This document shows, piece after piece, positions 18,869 to 28,055 of a DNA stretch of 42,667 nucleotides. Source of the DNA: Desulfuromonadaceae bacterium (GTDB lineage: Bacteria; Desulfobacterota; Desulfuromonadia; Geobacterales; Pseudopelobacteraceae); contig JAQUCU010000003.1 in NCBI GenBank assembly GCA_028686055.1, forward strand, positions 1 through 42,667, given 5' to 3'. The notes under the pieces are model-generated. The model was not told the DNA's origin. It did not search any database and was given only the letters and a program-made list of their open reading frames with translations. The stretch's first letter is position 1. Every line of letters begins with the position of its first letter. Position numbers and translations under genes: made by a program.

Positions 18869-20341
18869 TTATTCCACCGAATAGAGTTCAAGGACACGCT
18901 CAATAATATTGGTAGTCGACTTGCCATCCACGAAGGTAATCAACTCCACTCTTCCACCGTATGATTCGACAAACTCACGGCCGACCACGCCATCCAACGA
19001 ATAATCACCCCCCTTGGCCAGAATATCAGGTTTGAGAGCGGTTATCAGCTCCATGGGGGTATCCTCGTCAAAAATAACAACATAATCGATGCAGTTAAGA
19101 GCCGCCAGCAGATGAGCACGTTCGTCCTGATCGATCAGCGGTCGCTTTGACCCTTTCAAGCGGCGTACGGAAGCATCGCTGTTAAGACCCAGCACCAGCA
19201 TGTCGCCGAGGCTGCGCGCTTTTTGCAGATATTTCACATGTCCGAAATGTAGCAGGTCAAAACAACCGTTGGTGAAAACAATCCGTTTTCCCCTGTTTTT
19301 TTCAGCAGCGATCAGCGCAGACAACACCTCAAGACTCTTGATTTTTGCATGGCTGTCCATGTGAGCCAGCGATACGGCATCAATGATCTCCTGCGGGGTA
19401 ACGATAGAAGTCCCCAGTTTTCCAACGGCAATACCTGCCGCAACGTTAGCCAGCCGGGCCGATTCCGCCATACTGAAACCGGAAGCAACACCGACCGCCA
19501 GTGCTGCAAGCACCGTATCCCCGGCGCCGGAAACATCAAAAACTTCACGGGCGACGGTAGGAATATGCACAGCCTCGTTTCCCTGTGAAAAAAGCGACAT
19601 CCCCTCTTCACTGCGGGTGATGAGCAGGTGCTGCAGGCCCGCCGCTCCCATGATAACAGCAGCAGCCTCTGCCAGAGATGCGGCATCGGTTATGGCAACT
19701 CCGGAAGCGGCCTCTGCCTCTTTGCGATTCGGCGTCAGCAGTGTTGCACCGCCATAGCGGGTAAAGTCCGTCCCCTTCGGGTCAACCAGAACCGGTATGC
19801 CTGCCGCAGCTGCCGCAGAAACCACTGCGGCTATGACAGCCGGAGTCAATACACCCTTATTGTAATCAGAAAGCACAATGACCCTGTATTCGCAGGCATG
19901 GTCGTTTATCCAGAGGCAGAGCTGCTGCTCTACTGATGGCTGCAGCGCTTCCCGCGATTCCCGATCGATACGCACAATCTGCTGATGCGCGGCAACAACC
20001 CTTGTCTTGCGGCTGGTCCGGCGATCAGGATCAAGAAAAATTGCCCGTGTATCTATGTGATGCTGGCAGAACTGACCCAGCAACTCGCGGCCGTTCTGAT
20101 CATCGCCGACTACCGAGCAGACAGAAACCTGAACCCCGAGTGCCGCCAGATTATGCACCACATTGCCGGCACCGCCCAGGCGCAGCTCTTCACGGACGAC
20201 ATCAACCACCTGCACCGGCGCTTCAGGCGAAATACGTTCCGCCCTGCCCCACAGGTATTCGTCCAGCATAAGGTCGCCAACTACCAGGCAGCTTATTGCA
20301 GCACTATGGGCAAAAAGAGTTTCAATAACCGTGCGATCCAC
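18869..20341 (-). CDS. hldE: Bifunctional heptose-7-phosphate kinase / heptose-1-phosphate adenylyltransferase
   Basis: PfkB motifs (DVSGAGDTVLAALAVG) plus C-terminal FTNGCFDLLHFGHVKYLQKAR. Confidence 0.95.
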   Translation of the reverse strand: MDRTVIETLFAHSAAISCLVVGDLMLDEYLWGRAERISPEAPVQVVDVVREELRLGGAGNVVHNLAALGVQVSVCSVVGDDQNGRELLGQFCQHHIDTRAIFLDPDRRTSRKTRVVAAHQQIVRIDRESREALQPSVEQQLCLWINDHACEYRVIVLSDYNKGVLTPAVIAAVVSAAAAAGIPVLVDPKGTDFTRYGGATLLTPNRKEAEAASGVAITDAASLAEAAAVIMGAAGLQHLLITRSEEGMSLFSQGNEAVHIPTVAREVFDVSGAGDTVLAALAVGVASGFSMAESARLANVAAGIAVGKLGTSIVTPQEIIDAVSLAHMDSHAKIKSLEVLSALIAAEKNRGKRIVFTNGCFDLLHFGHVKYLQKARSLGDMLVLGLNSDASVRRLKGSKRPLIDQDERAHLLAALNCIDYVVIFDEDTPMELITALKPDILAKGGDYSLDGVVGREFVESYGGRVELITFVDGKSTTNIIERVLELYSVE

Positions 20342-20352
20342 AGGGCCTCCGT

Positions 20353-20925
20353 TTATAAGGGGAAAAGCGTTTTTTCCAGCAGATCACAGACGATATGAAT
20401 AATCGTTATATGCCCTTCCTGAACACGCGGCGTATCATTGGTAGGCACAATCAGCGCCAGATCACAGACATTCTTGATGCTGCCGCCATCCTTGCCGAGC
20501 AGGCCAACCGTCCGGCACCCCTTTTCACGCGCCAGCTCCAGCGCCCGCAGTACATTGGGGGAATTGCCGCTTGTCGAAATCCCTACAACCAGGTCACCCA
20601 AGGTAGCCAGCGCCTCTACCTGACGACTGAAGACTCTGTCGAAACCATAGTCATTGCCGATTGCGGTCAGAATAGAGGTATCGGTTGAGAGTGCAATCGC
20701 CGGCAACCCTCTCCGTTCCATCTTGAAACGCCCGACGATTTCGGCGACAAAATGCTGTGCATCCGCCGCCGAGCCACCGTTACCCATCACCAGCAGCTTT
20801 CCGCCGTTCTTGAAGGTTTCCGCCAGCAGCATCACCATTTCGGCGATAAGAGGTGACAGTTCCTGCTCAACCCTGGCGATGACTTCTCTGTGAACGGCCA
20901 GCTGCATTGTAATTTCTGATATCAT
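20353..20925 (-). CDS. gmhA: Sedoheptulose-7-phosphate (D-phosphoheptose) isomerase
   Basis: [31 protein letters not shown] motif. Confidence 0.94.
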   Translation of the reverse strand: MISEITMQLAVHREVIARVEQELSPLIAEMVMLLAETFKNGGKLLVMGNGGSAADAQHFVAEIVGRFKMERRGLPAIALSTDTSILTAIGNDYGFDRVFSRQVEALATLGDLVVGISTSGNSPNVLRALELAREKGCRTVGLLGKDGGSIKNVCDLALIVPTNDTPRVQEGHITIIHIVCDLLEKTLFPL

Positions 20926-21989
20926 GGTGCTATCTCCTCAAGGTGTCCGGCAACAGACGTTGTGTGGGCAAGTATGCTGCGGTGCAGTTCTTCCTGCGAG
21001 ATTGCAGCATCGATACCCGGAAAAATAATCCCGCTGCTTCCCCGTACCGCGACCAGATCCGGTGAAGCGCTCTGCAGCGCTGCAATTTTCCGCTGCAGAT
21101 CCCGCGAAGAAAAAGGAATCGATATCCGCTGCAGATCTATCCCGGTATGCATGCCATTCCACCCCATTTCCCGGAAAACAGAATACTGGCGCCGATGCAG
21201 CAGCAACGTAAAACGATGCCCCTGGCGGGCACCGTCCAGAATTGCGGTTACGGTATCGCCAAAAGATCCGGCGTCAGCCTCCTTGCCGAAATAAACGCAA
21301 TAATGACGGGCAGTCCCCCACCGGGATATGTACGCCGAACGGCTCTGCTGCACCATCTCATTCCTGCGCTGTACCGATCCGAACTGTTGCCCGGTAGCGC
21401 AGGACAAGCAGAGGTTCCCGGTGATGCAGGTGCGATAGCCCTGCCCGGCGACGCGCCGAACATACTCTTTCAGGCACCACTCGTTACCGTCGAGATGCTC
21501 ATCAAAAGTACCTGCAACCATGCGCATCTCGGTGCGCAGCAGAAGCGTATCGAAAGCTACCGTACTGCTCTCCATGATCGTGCATCCCCGAGCCATCTGC
21601 GGCAGGCGCGGCGCTTCCGCTCCTCTGAATAATGGCGAAACAATCCCGGCACCGGCAGTTTCAGCCGCACCCCTCAAGGCTTCCAGCCATCCGGCCTGTA
21701 CGGTTACGTGCGGCCGTACGATGACGGTATAATCGTTATCAGAGCGGGCCAAGCCGAAATTTATCGCCGCAACCAGGCCGATATTCTTCTCTGACTTGAT
21801 AAACAACCCCTGGTCACCCAATGGCTCGGAGAACTCCTCAAGCATCAGTTCCGTCTCGCGACTGCTGCCGTTGTCGACAACAATAAGACGCGCGCCGGGT
21901 GAGTGCATCAGAATCGCCGCAAGACAGGCACGGGTTTCAAACGGGTTGTTCCAGACGGGGACAAGTATGTCAATGGTGGGGGAGGTCAT
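20922..21989 (-). CDS. Family 2 glycosyltransferase
   Basis: [21 protein letters not shown]...[19 protein letters not shown]. Confidence 0.85.
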   Translation of the reverse strand: MTSPTIDILVPVWNNPFETRACLAAILMHSPGARLIVVDNGSSRETELMLEEFSEPLGDQGLFIKSEKNIGLVAAINFGLARSDNDYTVIVRPHVTVQAGWLEALRGAAETAGAGIVSPLFRGAEAPRLPQMARGCTIMESSTVAFDTLLLRTEMRMVAGTFDEHLDGNEWCLKEYVRRVAGQGYRTCITGNLCLSCATGQQFGSVQRRNEMVQQSRSAYISRWGTARHYCVYFGKEADAGSFGDTVTAILDGARQGHRFTLLLHRRQYSVFREMGWNGMHTGIDLQRISIPFSSRDLQRKIAALQSASPDLVAVRGSSGIIFPGIDAAISQEELHRSILAHTTSVAGHLEEIAP

Positions 21990-22018
21990 TGTAGATATGA
22001 AATGGCTCTATAATTAAA

Positions 22019-22054
22019 ACAGAGTCACAGAGATTTGGCACTCTGTGACTCTGT
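22019..22054 (-). terminator. Hairpin after mreB
   Basis: Perfect 14-bp inverted repeat ACAGAGTCACAGAG-atttggca-CTCTGTGACTCTGT, with TTTTAATTA downstream on the minus strand. Confidence 0.75.
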
Positions 22055-22062
22055 ATGAGAAA

Positions 22063-23106
22063 TCACGAAGAAATAGCAACCCGGCGCAGCAGATCGAGCT
22101 CATCCAGAATAAGCCCGGAGCCGAGGCAGACGCAGTCAAGAGGGTTTTCTGCAATAAGCACCGGCACCTTGGTTACTTCCCGCAGCAGCAGGTCCAGGTT
22201 GCGCAGCATGGCGCCGCCACCGGCCAGGAAAATACCCTGATCGACAATATCGGCGGCCAGTTCCGGTGGCGTCTTTTCCAGACAGATCCTCACGGTATCA
22301 ACAATCGAGTTGACCGCTTCCTTGAGCGCTTCGCGGATTTCGTCAGAATTGACCTTGATGGTTTTAGGAATACCTGAGACCAGGTCGCGTCCCTTGACCT
22401 CCATCTCCAGAGTTTCCGGCCCCGGATAGGCTTCACCGATCTCCATCTTGATCTTTTCAGCCCAGCGCTCACCGATCTGCAGATTGTATTTTTTGCGGAT
22501 ATACTGGACGATCGCCTCATCCATCTTGTCGCCGCCCATGCGGGTTGACTGGGCATAGACAATTCCGGCCAGCGAGATAACCGCGACTTCAGTCGTGCCG
22601 CCACCGATATCAACGATCATATTACCCGATGCCTCGGTGATCGGGAGGCCGGCACCGATAGCGGCCGCCATCGGTTCTTCAATCAGATAGACCTCACGGG
22701 CCCCGGCTGATTCAGCCGATTCCTTGACCGCACGCTTCTCCACCTGGGTTATGCCGGACGGCACGCAGATGACAATGCGAGGACGAACGAGGGTTTTGCG
22801 GTTATGAACCTTATGAATGAAATAGCGCAGCATCTCCTCGGTGATGTCAAAATCGGCGATGACACCATCCTTCATCGGACGGATGGCGGTAATGGAGCCG
22901 GGAGTCCGGCCGAGCATCTGTTTCGCCTCCATGCCGACCTTGAGCACCTTCTGCTGGCCGTTGGGCATTTTCTGCACCGCGACAACCGACGGTTCACGGA
23001 CAACGATCCCCTTCCCCTTCAGATACACGAGGGTGTTGGCTGTGCCGAGGTCAATGGCCAGGTCATTGGAAAACATCCCGAACAGATAATCAAACATTTT
23101 AAGCAT
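22063..23106 (-). CDS. mreB: Rod shape-determining protein MreB
   Basis: [40 protein letters not shown]. Confidence 0.97.
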   Translation of the reverse strand: MLKMFDYLFGMFSNDLAIDLGTANTLVYLKGKGIVVREPSVVAVQKMPNGQQKVLKVGMEAKQMLGRTPGSITAIRPMKDGVIADFDITEEMLRYFIHKVHNRKTLVRPRIVICVPSGITQVEKRAVKESAESAGAREVYLIEEPMAAAIGAGLPITEASGNMIVDIGGGTTEVAVISLAGIVYAQSTRMGGDKMDEAIVQYIRKKYNLQIGERWAEKIKMEIGEAYPGPETLEMEVKGRDLVSGIPKTIKVNSDEIREALKEAVNSIVDTVRICLEKTPPELAADIVDQGIFLAGGGAMLRNLDLLLREVTKVPVLIAENPLDCVCLGSGLILDELDLLRRVAISS

Positions 23107-23274
23107 TATTTGTGATCCTTTCAGTGATCATATCAAGTCTGTAAAACGACGAAAAAGAATAGCAGAGTCGCTGCAGATAATGCAAGAAAGAATATAAATA
23201 CAGCTTGATATCCGGACACCGCAATCACACGGTTCCGCCATTGAACACTTCCCCGGCCCGGACGAGCCCGATCC

Positions 23275-23303
23275 TTGACATTACTGCTTTATATCTGTAA
23301 TTT
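23275..23303 (+). promoter_or_regulatory. Sigma70-type promoter for ileS
   Basis: TTGACA (23275-23280), 17 bp, TAATTT (23298-23303). Confidence 0.65.
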
Positions 23304-23342
23304 AGTCCAGTTTTAACGAATCTGGAACGGAGACAGCATCCC

Positions 23343-26117
23343 ATGGAATATAAAGATACCCTCAACCTGCCGCAAACCGATTTTCCGATGAAGGCAAACC
23401 TCAATCAGCGCGAACCGGAAATGCTCGCTAAATGGGAGCAGAACGGGCTCTATAAAAAGTTGGAAATTTCCGGCAAAGAGAAGCCGCTTTACGTACTGCA
23501 CGACGGCCCCCCCTACGCCAACGGGCACATCCATATCGGCCATGCACTCAACAAAACGCTCAAGGACATTCTGCTTAAAGTCAAACGCATGGAGGGTTTT
23601 CATGCCCCCTACGTTCCCGGGTGGGACTGCCACGGCCTGCCGATCGAACTGCAGGTGGAAAAAAACCTCGGTTCAAGAAAAAACCAGATCAGCAAGCTGG
23701 AGATGCGCCGCGAATGCCGGAGCTATGCCGCCAAATTCGTCGACATCCAGAAAGAGGAGTTCAAGCGTCTCGGCATCCTTGGCGACTGGGAAAAGCCCTA
23801 TCTGACGATGAACTATGAATACGAAGGGCTGACCGCAGGCGAACTGGCCCGCTTTGCCCACAATGGCGGACTCTACCGCGGCCGCAAGCCGGTGCACTGG
23901 TGCTCCTCATGCGTTACGGCTCTGGCCGAGGCCGAGGTCGAGTACGCCGATCACGTTTCACCATCCATCTACGTCCGTTTTGCCCTGCAGGATGACCTGT
24001 CATCCGACATCCCGGCCCTGGCCGGCAAACAGGTGTTCATCGTCATCTGGACGACCACACCCTGGACGATCCCGGCCAACCTGGCCGTGGCGCTCCATCC
24101 GGAGTTTGATTACGTGGCGCTGGAGACCGAAAAGGGTATTCTGATCGTCGCAGAGGGGCTCAAAGAGTCATTCCTGGCGGCCGTCGGCCTGACCGGGCCC
24201 GTCATTGCAACATTCAAGGCGGGTCTGCTGGAACGCAAACGGTGCAAACACCCCTTTTACGATCGTGATTCAATCGTGCTGCTGGGAGAACACGTAACAC
24301 TGGAAGCCGGCACCGGCTGCGTCCACACCGCCCCGGGGCATGGCCAGGAAGACTATGAACTGGCGCTGAAAGAGGGACTGGAGATCTACAATCCGGTCGA
24401 CAACCACGGGAAATATCTGGCCAATGTCGAATTCTTCGGCGGGCAGCAGGTTTTTCCCGCCAATCAGAGCGTAATCGACAAACTGATCGAGGTTGAAGCA
24501 CTGCTGAAGACCGAAAAAATCACGCACTCCTACCCGCACTGCTGGCGCTGCAAAAAACCGATCATCTTCCGCGCCACCGAGCAATGGTTCATCAGCATGA
24601 AGGCTAATGACCTGCGCGACAAGGCACTGAAAGCGGTTGACCAGGTCCAGTGGATTCCGAAATGGGGGCGGGAGAGGATCTACGGCATGATCGAAAACCG
24701 TCCCGACTGGTGCGTTTCCCGCCAGCGTTCGTGGGGCGTGCCGATCACCGCATTTTCCTGCACGTCCTGCGGCGAATACATCGCCGACGGCACGATCATG
24801 GACCACGTGGCGGAAATTTTCAAAAAGGAAAGTTCCGATGTATGGTTCGACTGGAGCGCCGAAAAGCTGCTTCCCGCCGGAACGGTCTGTCCTAAATGCG
24901 GTTCGGCGGCCCTTGAGAAGGAAAATGACATTCTGGACGTCTGGTTCGATTCGGGTGTTTCGCACGCAGCGGTGCTGGAACCGAACCCCAACCTCCGTTC
25001 GCCGGCCGACATGTATCTTGAGGGAAGCGACCAGCATCGTGGCTGGTTCCATTCATCCCTGCTGGAGAGCGTCGGTACACGCGGGCGCGCACCGTACAAA
25101 AGCGTACTGACCCATGGCTTCGTGCTGGACGGTCAGGGACGCAAGATGAGCAAGTCCGTCGGCAATGTCGTGGCCCCGGAAGATGTCATCAAGAAGTTCG
25201 GCGCCGACGTCCTGCGCCTCTGGGTAGCCGCAATGGACTACCAGGATGATACCCGCATATCGCAGGAGATTCTGACCAGGGTAGCGGAAGCGTATCGCCG
25301 CATCCGGAACACCTGCCGCTACATTCTCGGCAATATCAGCGGCTTCAATCCGGAATCACAAGCGGTACCGTTCGCGGAGATGCCGGAAATAGACCGCTGG
25401 GCCCTGCACCAGCTTGAGTTACTGAAAGAGCGGGTACTGACCGCCTATCAGGACATGGAATTCCATGTTATCTATCAGGAAGTCAACGGTTTCTGCACGA
25501 CAGAGATGAGTTCATTCTACCTCGACATCCTCAAGGACCGCATGTACACCAGCAGGGGCGATTCACTCGAGCGCCTCAGCGCCCAGACGGTCATGTACCG
25601 GATTCTTGACACCCTGGTGAGGGTTCTCGCCCCGATACTCTCGTTCACCTCTGATGAGGTCTGGCAGTTCATGCCGGGCGAGCGTGAGGAAAGTGTCCAC
25701 CTGGCAGCGTTCCCTGCTCTGAACCCGGGGTGGAAGAATGAAACCCTGGCTGCCCGCTGGGAGCGCATCATAAAAGTACGCTCGGATGTTTCAAAAGCAC
25801 TGGAACTGGCCCGTGTCGCCAAGACTATCGGACATTCTCTGGACGCCGCCGTAACGATCGCCGCGCCACCTGAACTGCTCGCGTTCCTCCAGAGCTATGC
25901 AGCAGAACTGAACAGCATTTTTATCGTCTCCAAAGCGACCCTGGCAGCTGACCTTGATGGTGAATTCTGGACGTCTGAAAATATTGAGGGGCTGAAGATC
26001 CAGGTTACAGCGGCGCCTGGCGAGAAATGCGAGCGGTGCTGGTATTACAGCGAAGAGCTGGGTACGGATGCCAGTCACCCGACCATCTGCCCCAAATGTA
26101 CGGCTGCCGTCGCATAG
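23343..26117 (+). CDS. ileS: Isoleucyl-tRNA synthetase
   Basis: HDGPPYANGHIHIGHALNKTLKD; GRKMSKSVGN; C-terminal CxxC zinc motifs. Confidence 0.98.
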   Translation: MEYKDTLNLPQTDFPMKANLNQREPEMLAKWEQNGLYKKLEISGKEKPLYVLHDGPPYANGHIHIGHALNKTLKDILLKVKRMEGFHAPYVPGWDCHGLPIELQVEKNLGSRKNQISKLEMRRECRSYAAKFVDIQKEEFKRLGILGDWEKPYLTMNYEYEGLTAGELARFAHNGGLYRGRKPVHWCSSCVTALAEAEVEYADHVSPSIYVRFALQDDLSSDIPALAGKQVFIVIWTTTPWTIPANLAVALHPEFDYVALETEKGILIVAEGLKESFLAAVGLTGPVIATFKAGLLERKRCKHPFYDRDSIVLLGEHVTLEAGTGCVHTAPGHGQEDYELALKEGLEIYNPVDNHGKYLANVEFFGGQQVFPANQSVIDKLIEVEALLKTEKITHSYPHCWRCKKPIIFRATEQWFISMKANDLRDKALKAVDQVQWIPKWGRERIYGMIENRPDWCVSRQRSWGVPITAFSCTSCGEYIADGTIMDHVAEIFKKESSDVWFDWSAEKLLPAGTVCPKCGSAALEKENDILDVWFDSGVSHAAVLEPNPNLRSPADMYLEGSDQHRGWFHSSLLESVGTRGRAPYKSVLTHGFVLDGQGRKMSKSVGNVVAPEDVIKKFGADVLRLWVAAMDYQDDTRISQEILTRVAEAYRRIRNTCRYILGNISGFNPESQAVPFAEMPEIDRWALHQLELLKERVLTAYQDMEFHVIYQEVNGFCTTEMSSFYLDILKDRMYTSRGDSLERLSAQTVMYRILDTLVRVLAPILSFTSDEVWQFMPGEREESVHLAAFPALNPGWKNETLAARWERIIKVRSDVSKALELARVAKTIGHSLDAAVTIAAPPELLAFLQSYAAELNSIFIVSKATLAADLDGEFWTSENIEGLKIQVTAAPGEKCERCWYYSEELGTDASHPTICPKCTAAVA

Positions 26118-26213
26118 CAACCAGCGGCAGCAATTTAACCAACATAACCACCATCAAACACATCCCGTTAATGCCGTCTGAGGATGCATTCACGGGATGC
26201 ACGGACATACGCC

Positions 26214-26699
26214 ATGAAATCTCGCTATACCCTGTTCGCAGCACTATCCCTCGTCGGCATAATCATCGACCAGATCACCAAGATCGCCATTGATCGCAGC
26301 ATGCCGCTGTTTGACTCTATCCCGGTTATTGAAAACTTCTTCAATATCACCTACGTCAGGAACAAGGGGGCCGCCTTCAGCTTCCTCTCCAACGCATCGT
26401 GGCGGCTGCCGTTTTTCATCACCATATCAATTGTGGCAGCGATCGTTATTCTGATCGCCTTCCGCAGGCTGCGTGACAACCAGAAACTGGCGCACATTTC
26501 GCTGGCAATGATTTTTTCCGGTGCGGTCGGCAACCTTATCGACCGGATACGTCTGGGGGAAGTGATCGATTTTCTTGACGTCCACTGGTACCGGCTCCAC
26601 TGGCCGGCCTTCAACGTCGCCGACTCACTGATCTGCGTCGGAGTTTTTCTGCTGGCTGTCGATATGATTCTGGAGGAGAAACGATTGAAGAGAGGCTAA
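26214..26699 (+). CDS. lspA: Lipoprotein signal peptidase
   Basis: NITYVRNKGAAFSFL; AVGNLIDRIRLGEVIDFLDV; FNVADSLICVGV; start at MKSRYTLF. Confidence 0.95.
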   Translation: MKSRYTLFAALSLVGIIIDQITKIAIDRSMPLFDSIPVIENFFNITYVRNKGAAFSFLSNASWRLPFFITISIVAAIVILIAFRRLRDNQKLAHISLAMIFSGAVGNLIDRIRLGEVIDFLDVHWYRLHWPAFNVADSLICVGVFLLAVDMILEEKRLKRG

Positions 26700-26708
26700 A
26701 CCTGAAGG

Positions 26709-26750
26709 AAACCCTGTCACAGAGTCTGCTGTAAATCTGCGGCAGGGTTT
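26709..26750. terminator. Hairpin between convergent lspA and the amidohydrolase gene
   Basis: AAACCCTG...CAGGGTTT. Confidence 0.5.
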
Positions 26751-26767
26751 ACATATTTCTGAACAAA

Positions 26768-28030
26768 CTACTTACTGCCGGCGTACTGCACCCCGCCGGC
26801 ATAAACTTCCTGAAGTTCTCCCTCCCGCATAACCCTTTCCAGCAACCTGTCTTCACCGCCGTCGAGGCAATTGCCGACCACCTGAAAATCCGCCCGTTTG
26901 CCGACCTCCAGCGAGCCGCAGGTTGCCGAGATCCCAAGAGCTGCGGCACCGCCGGTCGTAACCATACGGAGGACATCCGGTTCCGAAAGGTCGTTCGGGA
27001 AAATCTCGAGAGCAAAGCGCAGTTCGTCCCACAAAGAGAGGGAATTATTGCTCGCCAGCGAATCGGTGGCAAGGGCCAGAGGAATGCCGAACTTTTTAAA
27101 TAGGGCGACCGGGGCACGTCCGACATCCAGAACTTCATTACTGCGGGGGCAGAGCGCAACATGAACTCCGCGCGACTTGATGATGCGGGCATCGGCAACG
27201 GAGAGATGGACGCAGTGAACCGCCAGGGTCGTCGGCGTCAGCAGCCCGTGGCGGTCAAGGAGCTCGGTAGAACTGCAGCGGGCCGGATGTCCGAGAAAAC
27301 GCTCCCACCCGACAAAGGGATAGAAGGATGAGGCCAGCTCTCCGGTCCCGTCAAAGAGAAACTCCGACTCGGCACGGGACTCCGAAAGATGGATTGCCAG
27401 CGGCAGTGAATGTGATGCGGAAGCGTCTCGTATTGCGGCCAGATGATCCTGCGCAATCGTATAGGGGGAATGTGGAGACAGGCCGGACAAAAGTGTCTGT
27501 TCTTCACCCTGACGTGCTGCAGCGACGGCAGCGGCAAGCTTGTTTTTGAAAAAGCCGGGCTCCTGCCCGAGCAGCTCGAAGTAGAGTCGTCCGGCAAGCG
27601 GAGATTCATAGTAATACTCGGCCAGTGCCGGATTGGTGACGATCTCGCCAATAGCGGTTGTACCCGATCCCAGGCACATCCGCACCCCCTCCTGAACCGA
27701 GGGGGGATAGTCTGCAGCTGTCAGGCCACGGGCAATCTTGATCAACTGGATAATCCAGTCGGTAAAGCGGCGCGGATTGTAATCAACTGCCGACCGGAGC
27801 CGCCAGGAGGGGAAGTGCGTTAATTCAAGGTGGGTGTGGGCGTTTACAAATCCGGGCAGCAGGACAGAGCCGGGGAAATCAGCCACCGGCGCGGAATATT
27901 CTTCACGGAGCTTGTGGAGAGGCCCTGTGGCGGCTATCATACCGTCCCGAACGAGCAAAGCCCCGCCGGCAACAGGCGGGGCGTCTGCATTGATAAGCCA
28001 GGATGCGGCGTAGATGATCTGTTCAGCCAT
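26768..28030 (-). CDS. Amidohydrolase (MtaD/SsnA-like; possibly aminodeoxyfutalosine deaminase)
   Basis: LLPGFVNAHTHLELTHF; SPHSPYTI; LAIHLSES; CPRSNEVLDVG; ATDSLASNNSLSLWDE. Confidence 0.8.
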   Translation of the reverse strand: MAEQIIYAASWLINADAPPVAGGALLVRDGMIAATGPLHKLREEYSAPVADFPGSVLLPGFVNAHTHLELTHFPSWRLRSAVDYNPRRFTDWIIQLIKIARGLTAADYPPSVQEGVRMCLGSGTTAIGEIVTNPALAEYYYESPLAGRLYFELLGQEPGFFKNKLAAAVAAARQGEEQTLLSGLSPHSPYTIAQDHLAAIRDASASHSLPLAIHLSESRAESEFLFDGTGELASSFYPFVGWERFLGHPARCSSTELLDRHGLLTPTTLAVHCVHLSVADARIIKSRGVHVALCPRSNEVLDVGRAPVALFKKFGIPLALATDSLASNNSLSLWDELRFALEIFPNDLSEPDVLRMVTTGGAAALGISATCGSLEVGKRADFQVVGNCLDGGEDRLLERVMREGELQEVYAGGVQYAGSK

Positions 28031-28055
28031 GAATCACCCCCGAACGAGCAGATGC

